This document shows positions 55,407-64,000 of a DNA stretch of 64,000 nucleotides, in pieces. The stretch lies in contig OW051471.1 of NCBI GenBank assembly GCA_932521025.1, forward strand, positions 992,001 through 1,056,000. The letters run 5' to 3'. Source of the stretch: Oscheius onirici. Its lineage: Eukaryota; Nematoda; Chromadorea; Rhabditida; Rhabditidae. The translations under genes were made by a program, and so were the position numbers. The notes beneath the pieces are model-generated. The model was not told the origin of the DNA. It made no database searches and worked only from the letters and a program-made list of their open reading frames with translations. Each line of letters begins with the position of its first letter. Position 1 is the first letter of the stretch.

Positions 55407-57415
55407 ATGAAAGAAAGCTCTCTCATCATCGGAACAGCTTCTCTAGCTGCCTCGTTCTCGCTCTTCTGTGCCCTTCTGGTCCTTCCCGGTCTCTATTTCG
55501 AGCTCCAGGACCTCCATACTGAAGTAGTCTCAGCCGTCGAGGAATTTAAGTCTGAAACTGATCTCTCCTGGGTCCAGTTGATGGATGTTCAGCTGGTTCA
55601 CACTCCTCCCTCTCGTCCCAAAGAAAACCCTCTAACTAGGAGAGAGAAGAGATTCGCCAAGCTGCCGGAATTCTGTCAATGCGATTCCATGCCACAATGT
55701 CCATCAGGGCCGCCGGGGCCGCCAGGAACACCGGGAGAGCCGGGATGTGAGTTTTTGTGTCAAAGACTAAAGCCCAAAGCTAACAAAACACAACTCGAAA
55801 ATCGCTTTTATTGTCAGTTTGAAGCTGAAAAATGCTTTCATAGGTAGGAGTATATGGATAGATAGCGTGACAAAAGATGCATTTCTAGCAATTTTTCGGT
55901 GCCATCCACGGGCATAAGAGAATCATTCACGAGAAACTCGGATGTGAAATTTTGCAGGTTTGAGGTGACGCTGGCTTAGTACAAACAAAGTAGAACTTAC
56001 CCTTGAGGAGAGTTTGAAGCCAAAAAGTGTCTTGCTTAGGGGAGTTCCAAAACCTTGTCCATTACGTGAAAGAAAGGGACTCACAAGAGCATGGAGTGAG
56101 AAATTTTCTATTGAAAAAACAGTTGGGAAAGGCGGGACGCGTTTGAGACTTGGAAAAGAAAGAGGTGTAGTTTTCGAAAAACAGAACGACGACTATACAG
56201 TTTGTTCAAGAAACTACCGTAACCCATTACCCAGACGGTAATAACACCGAAACGTAGGATCATACTCCGCCAAGTTCCCAACTGACAGTATCCTACGTTT
56301 TTAGCGAAGAGGAGTGCTTTTTTGAACCAGATGTTTCGGAGAGTAAAAACATATAACGAGAATTCTTTTGACTTCTTGATGAAACATTTCCGGAGCACAA
56401 TTTTTCTGCAGAAAATGAACTTTTTTTCAGTCTAGAAACTAATGTTTTTGGCCAAGTGTCCAACAGATTTATGGTTCACTTCAAAATTTTCATCTTCCCT
56501 CGTAGAAAAACTCTGTAGTGCAAAAAAAATTTCGTTTGGGCATTTCTATAAATAGTAGCTTGATAGTCATTTAGCAATATTTGCGTGAGTTGTTGAAAAT
56601 CAAAATCACGCATTTTTCAGCCCCCGGCACGCCTGGCACCAAAGGAACCGACATCGAGAACCAGTTCTCTCCCAGTACTTACTGTTCCCCTCCCTCAGCT
56701 GACTGTATCAAATGTCCGGTTGGAGAACCAGGTCAACCAGGTCCTACTGGTCCTACTGGCCCAGCCGGTCCCGATGGACAGTCTGGAGCTCCAGGACAGC
56801 CTGGAAAACCGGGACTGGTTGGTAGTCAAGGGGAGAGAGGAGACAGAGGAGCCAGTGGACTCCCCGGTCCGGATGGACGGGTCGGAGCAGCTGGAAAGGA
56901 CGGGCAGAGAGTCGTAACTCGTCCAGGAGCTCCTGGACAAGCTGGATCGGTCGGAGAGTCAGGTCCAGTTGGAAAACCCGGTCTGGATGGACAACCAGGA
57001 GCTCCGGGAGCCGAAGGACCGGCTGGAACTGTGGGAGCCCCCGGACTGGATGGACAGCCGGGAACTGATGGGATTCCTGGAGGGGAAGGAATGCCAGGTA
57101 TGAGGATTTTTTGAAGAGGACGATACCGTAACCGTTCTCTACTCGCTTCGAGACCCCAATTTAACATTGAATACTCAGCCAAAAAAAAACGAATGCTCGT
57201 GTCCAGTAATTTTCTGGACACAAAAATTAGATACTCAGTGCGTATCTTATTTTTAGCTAGCCGAGTATCCACTGTTTGTGTCGGGACGAGAAAGGATTAC
57301 GGTCTCTCGATTTTTTCTGAGCGTAGGAGAAATTTCAGGCCATGACGCCGAGTACTGTCCCTGTCCTCCACGCTCCGTCTTCTACTTTAGAAGAGCTTCC
57401 GCCAAGGCTGTTTGA
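55407..57415 (+). CDS. Cuticle collagen
   Basis: Structural protein of the nematode cuticle, secreted by the hypodermis. Three exons, 55407-55746, 56621-57097 and 57339-57415, give 297 aa, a normal length. The N-terminus has a membrane-anchor/signal stretch (IIGTASLAASFSLFCALLVL) followed by the conserved nematode pre-collagen domain (VVSAVEEFKSETDLSW). A furin-like site (RREKR) precedes the CQCDSMPQC cysteine cluster. Gly-X-Y blocks follow, interrupted by a CxxCP segment, and the tail has CPCPPR and ends KAV. An acceptor (GTTTTCAG) lies one base before the ATG, consistent with trans-splicing. AATAAA at 57423 is the likely poly(A) signal. I cannot assign a numbered ortholog. Confidence 0.95.
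57160..57295. repeat. ACTCAGCC-family hairpin in the collagen intron
   Basis: Contains TTGAATACTCAGCCAAAAA, TTAGATACTCAGTGCGTATC and GCCGAGTATCCACTGTTTG, degenerate copies in both orientations. Confidence 0.5.
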
Positions 57416-58074
57416 ACTCACAAATAAATGAAGTTGTTTTTTTGCCCAAAAATTTCAAAACTTTGCAAAGCGTTGTCCATACTTTTCGGTTTCAGCATTT
57501 CTACAAGTACCTAGGTAGAGAGCACTGTTATTACAGGGTATGTTTTTTTTTCTCTATACACTGTCAGATAGAGAAAATTTTGCCCATTTTTTTTTTTTTT
57601 TTGAAACAGCTCTCTAGCATGTTTGGATCAAAAGTTATGAAGCCATGTGCAAACAATTATGGGCCAACCCGATAGATCCCTTTGATATCAGTGTGATAAA
57701 AACATCAGGAAAATTTCTGTAACTGGATTCCCGTCATAAACTTCTCAGCATAATATTCCTTGATTCACAGCAGTTTCATGTCACTAAAAATAACGTATCG
57801 CTGAGCGCTAAACATTGTTCACTGCTCATTTTTGGCTGTGGGTCAAACGTATTGCGTTTTCTTCAATGTTACAATCAGGTTTTTTGGAGCTGGAAATAAA
57901 AGAGTGATCCTATGAGAAAAGACGAGGATTTGACTTTTGTAAGGGTTATTGTTCTCTTTTTGTCCAGTTGTGTAGTTCACACAAAAGTATTGTTCTCTTT
58001 TTGTCCGGTTGAATTCAGTAAAACAGGGGGCAAAGACAAATCCCTTCTTCTTCAAAGAATCCATTTTTTCACAG
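57416..58074. other. Intergenic, no gene recognised
   Basis: About 660 bp of AT-rich DNA after the collagen stop. Apart from the poly(A) signal and T runs I see nothing definable. Confidence 0.5.
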
Positions 58075-58315
58075 ATCCAGATCTGGTTAAAAATTAGCAT
58101 CGTGAAGAAGACGTCGTACTCGGCCATCTACACGTCTCACAGAATCGTTCCCAGCCGCGGGGATCGCCTGCGCAACCAGTATCGCGACGCTTGGCGTCTA
58201 TATGGAAATCTATTCAAGGAGTCGGATGTCGAGGAGATGAGCGGGCTTTTGGATGCAGCACACGACCTGGTCAACATGGCCAAGCATATCATCAGGAGTT
58301 GGATGAGGACTGTCT
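58075..58315 (+). CDS. Exon of an unidentified gene family (copy A)
   Basis: Bounded by a good acceptor (TTTTTTCACAG, ending 58074) and donor (GTGAGT, from 58316). It translates in one open frame of 80 codons. The most characteristic part is RNQYRDAWRLYGNLFKESDV followed by EEMSGLL, then HIIRSWMRTV. The pattern R-x-A, then F-K/R-E-x-D, is shared with copies at 58536-58730 and 61788-62033. The sequence is charged and amphipathic, with no cysteines and no catalytic motif I know. I could not place further exons on either side with confidence. The family is unrecognised. Confidence 0.5.
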
Positions 58316-58535
58316 GTGAGTGGTTCACTAAAGTCACTTCGGCTGTTTGGAGCCGTTATAGTCTATTTCTGAAACATTTAGGTTTTGAGAATCTGAGTTC
58401 AAAGAATGCTTCAAAATGAACAAAGTACGTATAAAACTTTGAACACTCTCTGTTAGGCGCCAGTCCTGTTGTAATATTGGGTTACTGTAGCGTCCCTATT
58501 TTTAAACCGCCAAATTTTTACGTTCAAAAACAAAA

Positions 58536-58730
58536 ATTATCGTCCCGAGCGGCGGGGACCAATTTCGCGATGCTAAACGTCAAAATGGGAATGTCTTCAC
58601 GGAGTCTGATGTCGAGGCTATGACCGGGCTTCTGGAAAGAGCGCAGGAGCTGATGAGCATGACCAAGCTCCTTGTCAGGAGCTGGATGAGAAGTGTCATG
58701 CGATTTCTTCGCTGGTATCGGCCAACGTAG
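58536..58730 (+). pseudogene. Second copy of the unidentified exon (copy B)
   Basis: A diverged duplicate of copy A in one open frame to a TAG at 58728. It shares GDQFRDAKRQNGNVFTESDV, then EAMTGLLERAQELM and VRSWMRSV, with a four-residue deletion relative to A, and adds FLRWYRPT before the stop. Upstream it runs into a GGGTTACTGTAGC repeat end, and no acceptor AG is near its first homologous codon. It is either a terminal exon that lost its splice site or a decaying copy. Confidence 0.5.
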
Positions 58731-58739
58731 ACCTGACTG

Positions 58740-59008
58740 ACGGGCCGGGCCCGGGCCTGAAAAATCCAGCCCGCGGGGAAATTTTAGAAAAAGGGGTGTT
58801 TTTTGACCAAAATCTGCATTTTTTCGTCATTTTTAGTAAAAGAGGTCAGCGAAATATAACAATATTATTAGTCTTTGATTTAGGTCTAAAATGCGCTAAA
58901 ATGCACTATAATATGACCATCTTCATTTTTGGTCCGGTCCCGGTCCGACGGCCAAGTCTGGGGACCGGGCCCAGGCGGGCCAGCCCGGAGCCAGGTCTAG
59001 GCCAACAG
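58740..59008. repeat. GGGCCCGGGCC-rich repeat
   Basis: Opens with GACGGGCCGGGCCCGGGCCT and closes in GGACCGGGCCCAGGCGGGCC. Similar wording occurs at about 2420-2460 (GCCGGGCCTGAAAATTTGGG), so this is probably a transposon with GC-rich termini. Confidence 0.4.
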
Positions 59009-59093
59009 ATTCAGAAGGAGACGACGGAAGGAATCGAAGACGACCCGCGCGACAACCGAATGGCTGAATCTCTAGAGGAACATCGTCTTCCAG
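59009..59093 (+). CDS. Possible single exon, family unknown
   Basis: Between an AG (GGCCAACAG) and a donor-like GTTTAT. It is open only in one frame, giving IQKETTEGIEDDPRDNRMAE and then SLEEHRLP. Its phase does not match the exon at 59856, so I cannot link them. Weak. Confidence 0.2.
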
Positions 59094-59319
59094 GTTTATT
59101 TGATTTGTTCCCGATTTTCATCAAAAACGTTTTTTTTCACCATACAGATGGATTGTCGAATGTTTTCTATCTTGTTTCTGGCATATTTTACATTTGGTTG
59201 AAACACTCTTCTTGTCTTCTTGTTCACTTTAGTATCTGGTGTTTTTGTAAATTGTTTTTTTGCCTAATTTTCATCGAATTAGTCGCTATCCAGATTCAGT
59301 ACTGATAACACGTTGGCAC

Positions 59320-59690
59320 GCAGCTTCATAGGCTGTTTTCGCAGGGATATATTGGTCGGGCAGAGTGGTTATATTTATTACACTTATCAAGCGATTCTCG
59401 CTAGGGTGGCTCTTCTAGCTTCTTCCCAATTATTCTGGTCCCACAACCAGAATGGCTTGTTGTCGACTCTTAGACTGCCTTCCCATCTCGTGAGTTGTCG
59501 TCCGGGACGTCGTTTTCCTTCGAGCGGCGTCCATTCTGTGCATGTACGAGCTCAGCCATTGTGAGGTTTCTTCACAAGCTTCTGAGCCCAGTTCAGCTTT
59601 TTCCATTCCGCTGTTTGGATTAAGTCCGAGACCAGTGACTTCTCTTAGCCTGCGGTTTGTCCATCTGTCCAATTGGGATGTCCAATTGGC
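59320..59690 (-). pseudogene. 3' end of a non-LTR retrotransposon
   Basis: On the minus strand, about 59560-59400, the frame KRRPGRQLTRWEGSLRVDN resembles the GRPxxRW motif near the C-terminus of RTE/CR1-type LINE proteins. Only this tail survives. The flanks carry GGCAGAGTGG on both sides (near 59358 and 59691), a possible target duplication or tRNA-like sequence. Confidence 0.5.
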
Positions 59691-59855
59691 AGAGTGGTGA
59701 TGTACTACAAAGTTGTTGCTTTTGACCTGCTCTACAATTTAGAAAAATTGCCAAGCTCAAAAACATCTTCTTCTTATTGAAAACATCGAAATGGAGCGAT
59801 ATATAGGCGAATAGCGGTCAAAAATAGAAAATTTTGACCAAAAATTGAATTTCAG

Positions 59856-60396
59856 CGAATGGAGGAAAAATCTCTGGGAAATCGCGGCTATCAATGTTAT
59901 TTATCAAGACTTTCGAAGTTGTAATTGGACGTTCTGTGAAAAATCGGCCGGGTATATTATGGAAACTTTTTCGCAGAACTTTCGGGTGAGTATGATTTTT
60001 AAGTCTTTTCGAACAAACATTTTGTGAATTGTTCAACGTTTTATCTGCAGTACATAATTGTCTTCATTTTCCCTATAGCACTAGCTTACTGTAATCCGTA
60101 CAAAAAAACCACATTTTACCGCGAGTGCCAAACTTTAAAGTTAAAGTTTTAACCCGTTTCAACGTCAGAGACGAGCTCTGGGAGATAACTCCTTTCACGT
60201 GCGGGTGCTTCCTGTTTTTTTTCAGAAAACACTTGAAAATGGTTCGGTAGCTAGCTGCTTGTTCAAATTTATATCCGAACCTGTTTGGCTCTGCCCGTTT
60301 TCTCTCTTGTTGTGTGTATTTGTTGAATACAGACTGACAAATAAACTATTGGAACAGTCAAAATTACTAGGAAAGGAGCTCGAAAAGTGTAGATAG
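59856..60396 (+). CDS. C-terminal exons of an unidentified membrane protein
   Basis: Two exons, 59856-59985 and 60226-60396, share phase 0 across a GT-AG intron with a long T-tract before the acceptor. The first encodes EWRKNLWEIAAINVIYQDFR, then a Cys-Trp segment (CNWTFCEKSAGYIME). The second encodes one clear transmembrane segment (PVWLCPFSLLLCVFVEY) and a charged, probably helical tail (LLEQSKLLGKELEKCR) to a TAG. Earlier exons could not be traced: phase 2 is needed at 59856 and no upstream partner fits. The frame integrity across the intron supports a real gene end, but the family is unknown and a decayed gene is possible. Confidence 0.45.
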
Positions 60397-60637
60397 ATGT
60401 TTTTGTTTTAGATAGAGGTAGAGGGACAGAGCCATCCCTCGTTTTTTTCGATGTTTTCTTTGGGTTCTTTTGAACTCTAGCTTGGACGTACCCAGAAAGT
60501 GAGAAAACTTGTAGAATGTTGGCGAAAACGCGAATACTCATTGTTTTGGTTTAGATCGAAGGACTGGCAGTGATGATGCTAGTCGAAAGGCAGGGTGTCT
60601 CGCAAAAAGATACATGCGATTTTCTGGGGATCCAATC

Positions 60638-60742
60638 TCGGTCGAGGTCGATTACCCCTAGAAACAATCCCGGACTGATCCGACCAAATTGAAGGGTTGC
60701 TGTAGTACTTCCTGTAACGAATTATGACGCGCCCTAATAGGT
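60638..60742 (+). repeat. Half copy of fold-back family B
   Basis: GGTCGATTACCCCTAGAAAC, then AATCCCGGAC and AATTGAAGGGTTGCTGTAG, matches 8690-8790. The opposite arm is absent. Confidence 0.7.
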
Positions 60743-60996
60743 TCACCTGAGAGTTAGAAGCGTTTTACCGACTCCCACCAGTGTGTGAAAAGTTGTGTGT
60801 TTGCGATTGTTCTCAATTAGGCATAATTGTGTGCCAAAAGTTCTAACCGAAAACATTGAAATTTGATTGACTTCAGCAAACTTTTGTGAAAACGTGAAGT
60901 TTTGCAAACAAAGGTGCTTAATTGCCTCGAAAACTTTGCTATAAAAGGCAAACCCAATGGAAAACAAGCCACTTACTGAAACTGACACTCTACTGG

Positions 60997-62507
60997 ATGG
61001 CTGGACAGATGCTCATCGCTCCCGGAACTAACTTGATGTCCTCGGCTGGCCTCTGCGAGAAGTCTGTGCTTCTGTCTGCTGATGGAAAGATGGCCCTCGT
61101 TCCCGGAGCTGAATCGACGTCCTCGGCTGGCCTCGACGAGATCTCTGACCCTACGGCTATTGAAGAAGTCCGCGGCGTCCAGGCTACCTACGACTCGACA
61201 GACGTTGGCCTCGACGTCGTGACGGTGGACGACGAAACCGAGACCAGGCCCAATAAGAAGAGGTCTGAAAAGAAAAAAATGTGGAAAGAGAGCCCTGACG
61301 GCTTCCGACTACTCTGCTCTACTCGAGAAACTGCTTCAAGGACACAAGTATGTCGGAGCGCGAGGCACCTTCTTCAACATTGTAAGTCGTTATCACTTAA
61401 AACACAATTGAAATGGTTGGGTAGTTAGCACCGTTCGGAATCTTGAACTTGAATCTTCTATATAAAGAGACAGAGAGACGGTGGGACAGAGAGGAAGAAA
61501 GGCAGAGAGATTGAGAGTAAACGACTGTGAGCTTACCACACAAACATCGGCAGAACATAGAGACAGAGAGACTAAAACACGACACGTAGGCTCACCCTGT
61601 AGTTATTTCGTTGCTGTGTTGTCGATTTTCATGATTATTTGTGGACTTTCACGTAGAGTTCGAACAAAACATTCTGAGCTGAGAAAACTACCTAATAGGA
61701 AGTAGGCAAAACAATCCAAACGAGTGGTTTCCGAAGTTGAACGGTGCTATCTAATGAGCTATTATTTTGTAATTACGTTGATTTTAGGCTGCGGGCATCA
61801 GTGGATTTGGCCTTCTGATGAGTGGATCAATACACAAAGACGTGTGCTTTCGCTTGGCCATTCACAGCAGTCGTTGGGCGAGAATTCAATCTAGCATGAG
61901 GAACGCCTACAAGGTCCACTACCAGATCTTCCGTGAAGATGATTACAAGACCTTGAGGGAACTGGTCGTTGAAGAGAAATGTCTGGACGGAGCCATGAAA
62001 GCTGTCAGAGGATATTCAAGTTCAGACCAATAAGGTTCTGGAAGTCTTTGCGGACATTTTCGCAAGAATCAAGAAGGAAGGCAGCTGCCCGGAGAAGCTT
62101 CAACATACGGAAGCCAAACCTGATGTCCTGCCGTCGCCGATCCAAAATTCCATTCTCCAGCCGCGTAGGTTTTCCCTCTCGCATTTCAAAATCATACTCT
62201 AGAGCGAACCCGCATTATCGAGCTCATCTTTGACGATCATGAATTGGCCAATGGAGTCGAAAGGTTTGTCATGGATGAAGACATTCCGATGCGCACTATG
62301 CGCTTTTTTTCGACGGAAAACGACCCTCTCATTATATAGCTGGTCCTGCTCGAAAGGTATGAAGAACAGTTGAGGAACAGGATTACCGCTTTCTTCCACG
62401 AAAATCGTCCTCTCCCAGCTGGTCCTGCCATCTACTACGGATTGGAGTTCAACGGACCCGAGGACAGGACGACTCTAGGATCTTCAGAACGTAAAAATAA
62501 AAGATAA
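60997..62507 (+). pseudogene. Broken gene related to the unidentified family (copy C)
   Basis: The first exon from ATG 60997 to 61381 encodes MAGQMLIAPGTNLMSSAGL and a second imperfect copy of that unit (ALVPGAESTSSAGL). The frame must shift by one base near an A7 run (61273-61279) to read ASDYSALLEKLLQGHKYVGA and meet exon 2 (61788-62164) in phase. Exon 2 contains RNAYKVHYQIFREDDYKTLR, the match to copies A and B, but needs another one-base shift at about 62010 to continue as DIQVQTNKVLEVFADIF. The third exon (62203 onward) hits an in-frame TAG at 62337, then stays open to TAA at 62505. Two of the three lesions are single-base shifts, so assembly error is possible. Function unknown. Confidence 0.55.
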
Positions 62508-62720
62508 TTGTCCATTTTCCTTTTTTTCCACTGTTTTCTTGTTTTGCATCTATTAGTCCCTAGAATCTTCACGGTTGTTTTTGAAAGGTTTTCTGGCCTT
62601 TTCGACACCCACTTATTCCCTGCTTCTCTTCTTTTACAAAAAGGCCATAGATTTCTGTCTCGCCTGTTCTCTAGCCAAAAACACTGACTCCTATTTTTAA
62701 TTCAAAGTAAACCATAGACC

Positions 62721-62854
62721 ATGAGCGCCTCCAGAGCACCACTCACACAGCTAAAGAACAGAGACGCAGGGGAGGCGAGGGATTGGGTGCTTTCCGGGTG
62801 CAAAGAGGGAGACGGAGAACCACGCGACGAAAAGACAGCCTGCTGCCAGGCCAG
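62721..62854 (+). CDS. Possible first exon of a gene running rightward
   Basis: ATG at 62721 opens MSASRAPLTQLKNRDAGEAR and stays in frame to a good donor (CCAG then GTACCT at 62855). The base composition is more GC-rich than its surroundings, as for other exons here. I found no following exon before 64000, so the product is unknown. Confidence 0.25.
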
Positions 62855-63154
62855 GTACCTGCTGCTTTGCCTCTTTGTTATGCCGCTTTTCGACTTTTTG
62901 CCTACTTCCTACTGAGTTTTTGTTCATTTTACATGTTTTTTCGTCTAGAATTTCCTTCTCATCGTTCTAGCCTCCAAAATATGAACTGGACTGTGTTGTA
63001 AGAGGGAATTTCGCTCGTGATTTCTCCGCATCTATTAGAACCCTTTACGAGATCGTAACTTTAGGGTTTTTAGTGATAGAATCTTGTTAGTTTATTGACT
63101 TATTTGGTAATTTTGAACCTTTTTCTGTGGCTACATTTTGGCGGATTATGAATT

Positions 63155-63420
63155 ATGGACTGGGAGAGAGTGAGTCGGAAAGTAAAAGGAACTGAGAGAG
63201 TGAGTGAGGGAGAGAGCGAGAACTACAGAGAGTGAGAGAGTGAGAGAGTGAGAGAGTTAGAGATAGGGACAGATAGAGAGTCTGAAAGACTGAGAGAGCC
63301 AGAGAGAGAGGGAAAGTCAAAGAAACTGAGTGACAGGGAAGAAACAGAGACAGAGAGAATGTGAGAGCCTAAGTGAGAGGCAGAGAATCAGTGAGTCCGA
63401 GAGTCAGAGACAGAGAGAGT
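63155..63420. repeat. GA-rich (GAGAGTGA)n-like simple repeat
   Basis: Irregular runs of GAGAGAGTGA and CAGAGAGA on the plus strand. Shorter relatives lie in or beside introns at 9060-9090, 24325-24356, 25558-25602 and 61465-61515, and as CT-rich complements at 15848-15895 and 18195-18246. Confidence 0.85.
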
Positions 63421-64000
63421 CAGCCACTTTTTCTTCCCCCAAAGGTCACAAACTGGCATCATCGTGGTCAAATAGGCTTCACTCTGCACAGCGTGTCCTT
63501 TCTTATTCGAGAGCGTAGAAAAAACAAATAGAGGTACGAGAGGATGACTCAGATGGTATTTTCAGTCGCAAAGCAGCCCGGTTCAAAAGATCTCTTTGTT
63601 ATTCTCATTCCGTCTAGAAAATGTCAGCCTCCCCTATGTGAGCGTAGAAATTTGATATCTTTCATTGCCATCCCAAGGCCCCTTTCAGCCCATTTTAGTT
63701 CGGATATAGACCATTTTTCTATCTCTCAGTCTCAAACTGATAAAAGAGCATGAAATCAGGGTCGAATCGGGCGCTGGATCAGAAACCGCTCATATAGGAT
63801 CGAAAGTCGGAATCTGCTGGACTCGTTTCTCTGGCGCTCATTCTCGCTTATCCAGTTTCTTATTGAGGCGATGGGTCAGTTCATTCTCTCAAAAAAAAAA
63901 CTGAGTATCAAATGCCAGTCTCCACAGATCACAATCGAACCCTTTATTTTCCTCCCACACTGTTTTTCGTACTCGACGACGCGACAGTCACATTTTGGCC

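Larger units (their letters stand above)
62508..64000. other. Intergenic with GA-rich low-complexity DNA
   Basis: No convincing gene apart from a weak start exon at 62721. 63155-63420 is a GA-rich simple-repeat region. The final 500 bp show no recognisable coding or repeat structure. Confidence 0.5.

Noticed and set aside
56826-57272. Antisense open frame rich in proline and glycine
   Set aside because: Shadow of the collagen Gly-X-Y repeats.

Overview
This window reads as nuclear DNA of a nematode. The evidence is the coding content (a cuticle collagen with its furin-type site and split Gly-X-Y blocks, a small secreted helical protein of a nematode-typical kind, an ALP-1/Zasp-type PDZ-LIM gene), the splice signals (TTTTCAG-like acceptors throughout), the acceptor-like sites placed directly before several start codons as expected for spliced-leader trans-splicing, and one tight same-strand gene pair that looks like an operon. 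Introns are long and packed with repeats, so it does not look like a compact Caenorhabditis genome. I cannot name the species. All gene models below were assembled by hand from splice sites and reading phase.

Layout: 1-1.25 kb holds the 5' part of a protein tyrosine phosphatase cut off by a fold-back transposon. 1.7-7.5 kb is repeat-rich intergenic DNA. 7.5-32.45 kb is one large plus-strand gene of 19 exons (about 1173 aa) with PDZ, ZM motif, LIM1, a long proline-rich and charged linker, and three C-terminal LIM domains, the Zasp52/ALP-Enigma architecture of muscle Z-discs and dense bodies. Antisense units lie inside its introns: the 3' half of an innexin gene carried within a hAT-like terminal-inverted-repeat element (13.0-14.8 kb), a secreted helical protein gene with its own TATA box (15.7-17.1 kb), and a signal-peptide exon (20.5 kb). 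32.76-34.59 kb is a decayed hAT transposon with an 8-bp target duplication and a second MITE inside it. 37.0-40.6 kb is a minus-strand four-exon gene for an unidentified small membrane protein. 41-46.5 kb is almost all fold-back elements. 46.5-48.47 kb is a truncated RTE-type retrotransposon with a 12-bp target duplication.

48.7-53.0 kb carries two complete minus-strand genes about 187 bp apart: the mitochondrial S-adenosylmethionine carrier (SLC25A26 type) followed by nucleoporin Nup43. Both have introns invaded by arrays of one 42-bp satellite. A decayed copy of one carrier exon plus its satellite lies at 54.5 kb. 55.4-57.4 kb is a cuticle collagen. 58.0-62.5 kb is a cluster of related, unidentified, partly broken sequences that look like a local gene family, mixed with retroelement debris. 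62.5-64 kb is mostly GA-rich low-complexity DNA.

The complete genes are ordinary housekeeping or structural genes (muscle attachment, nuclear pore, mitochondrial SAM import, cuticle). The most unusual content is the mobile DNA: an element that has captured an intron-containing innexin segment and was itself hit by a younger MITE, a satellite confined to introns and flanks of two adjacent genes, and the unknown gene family at 58-62 kb.
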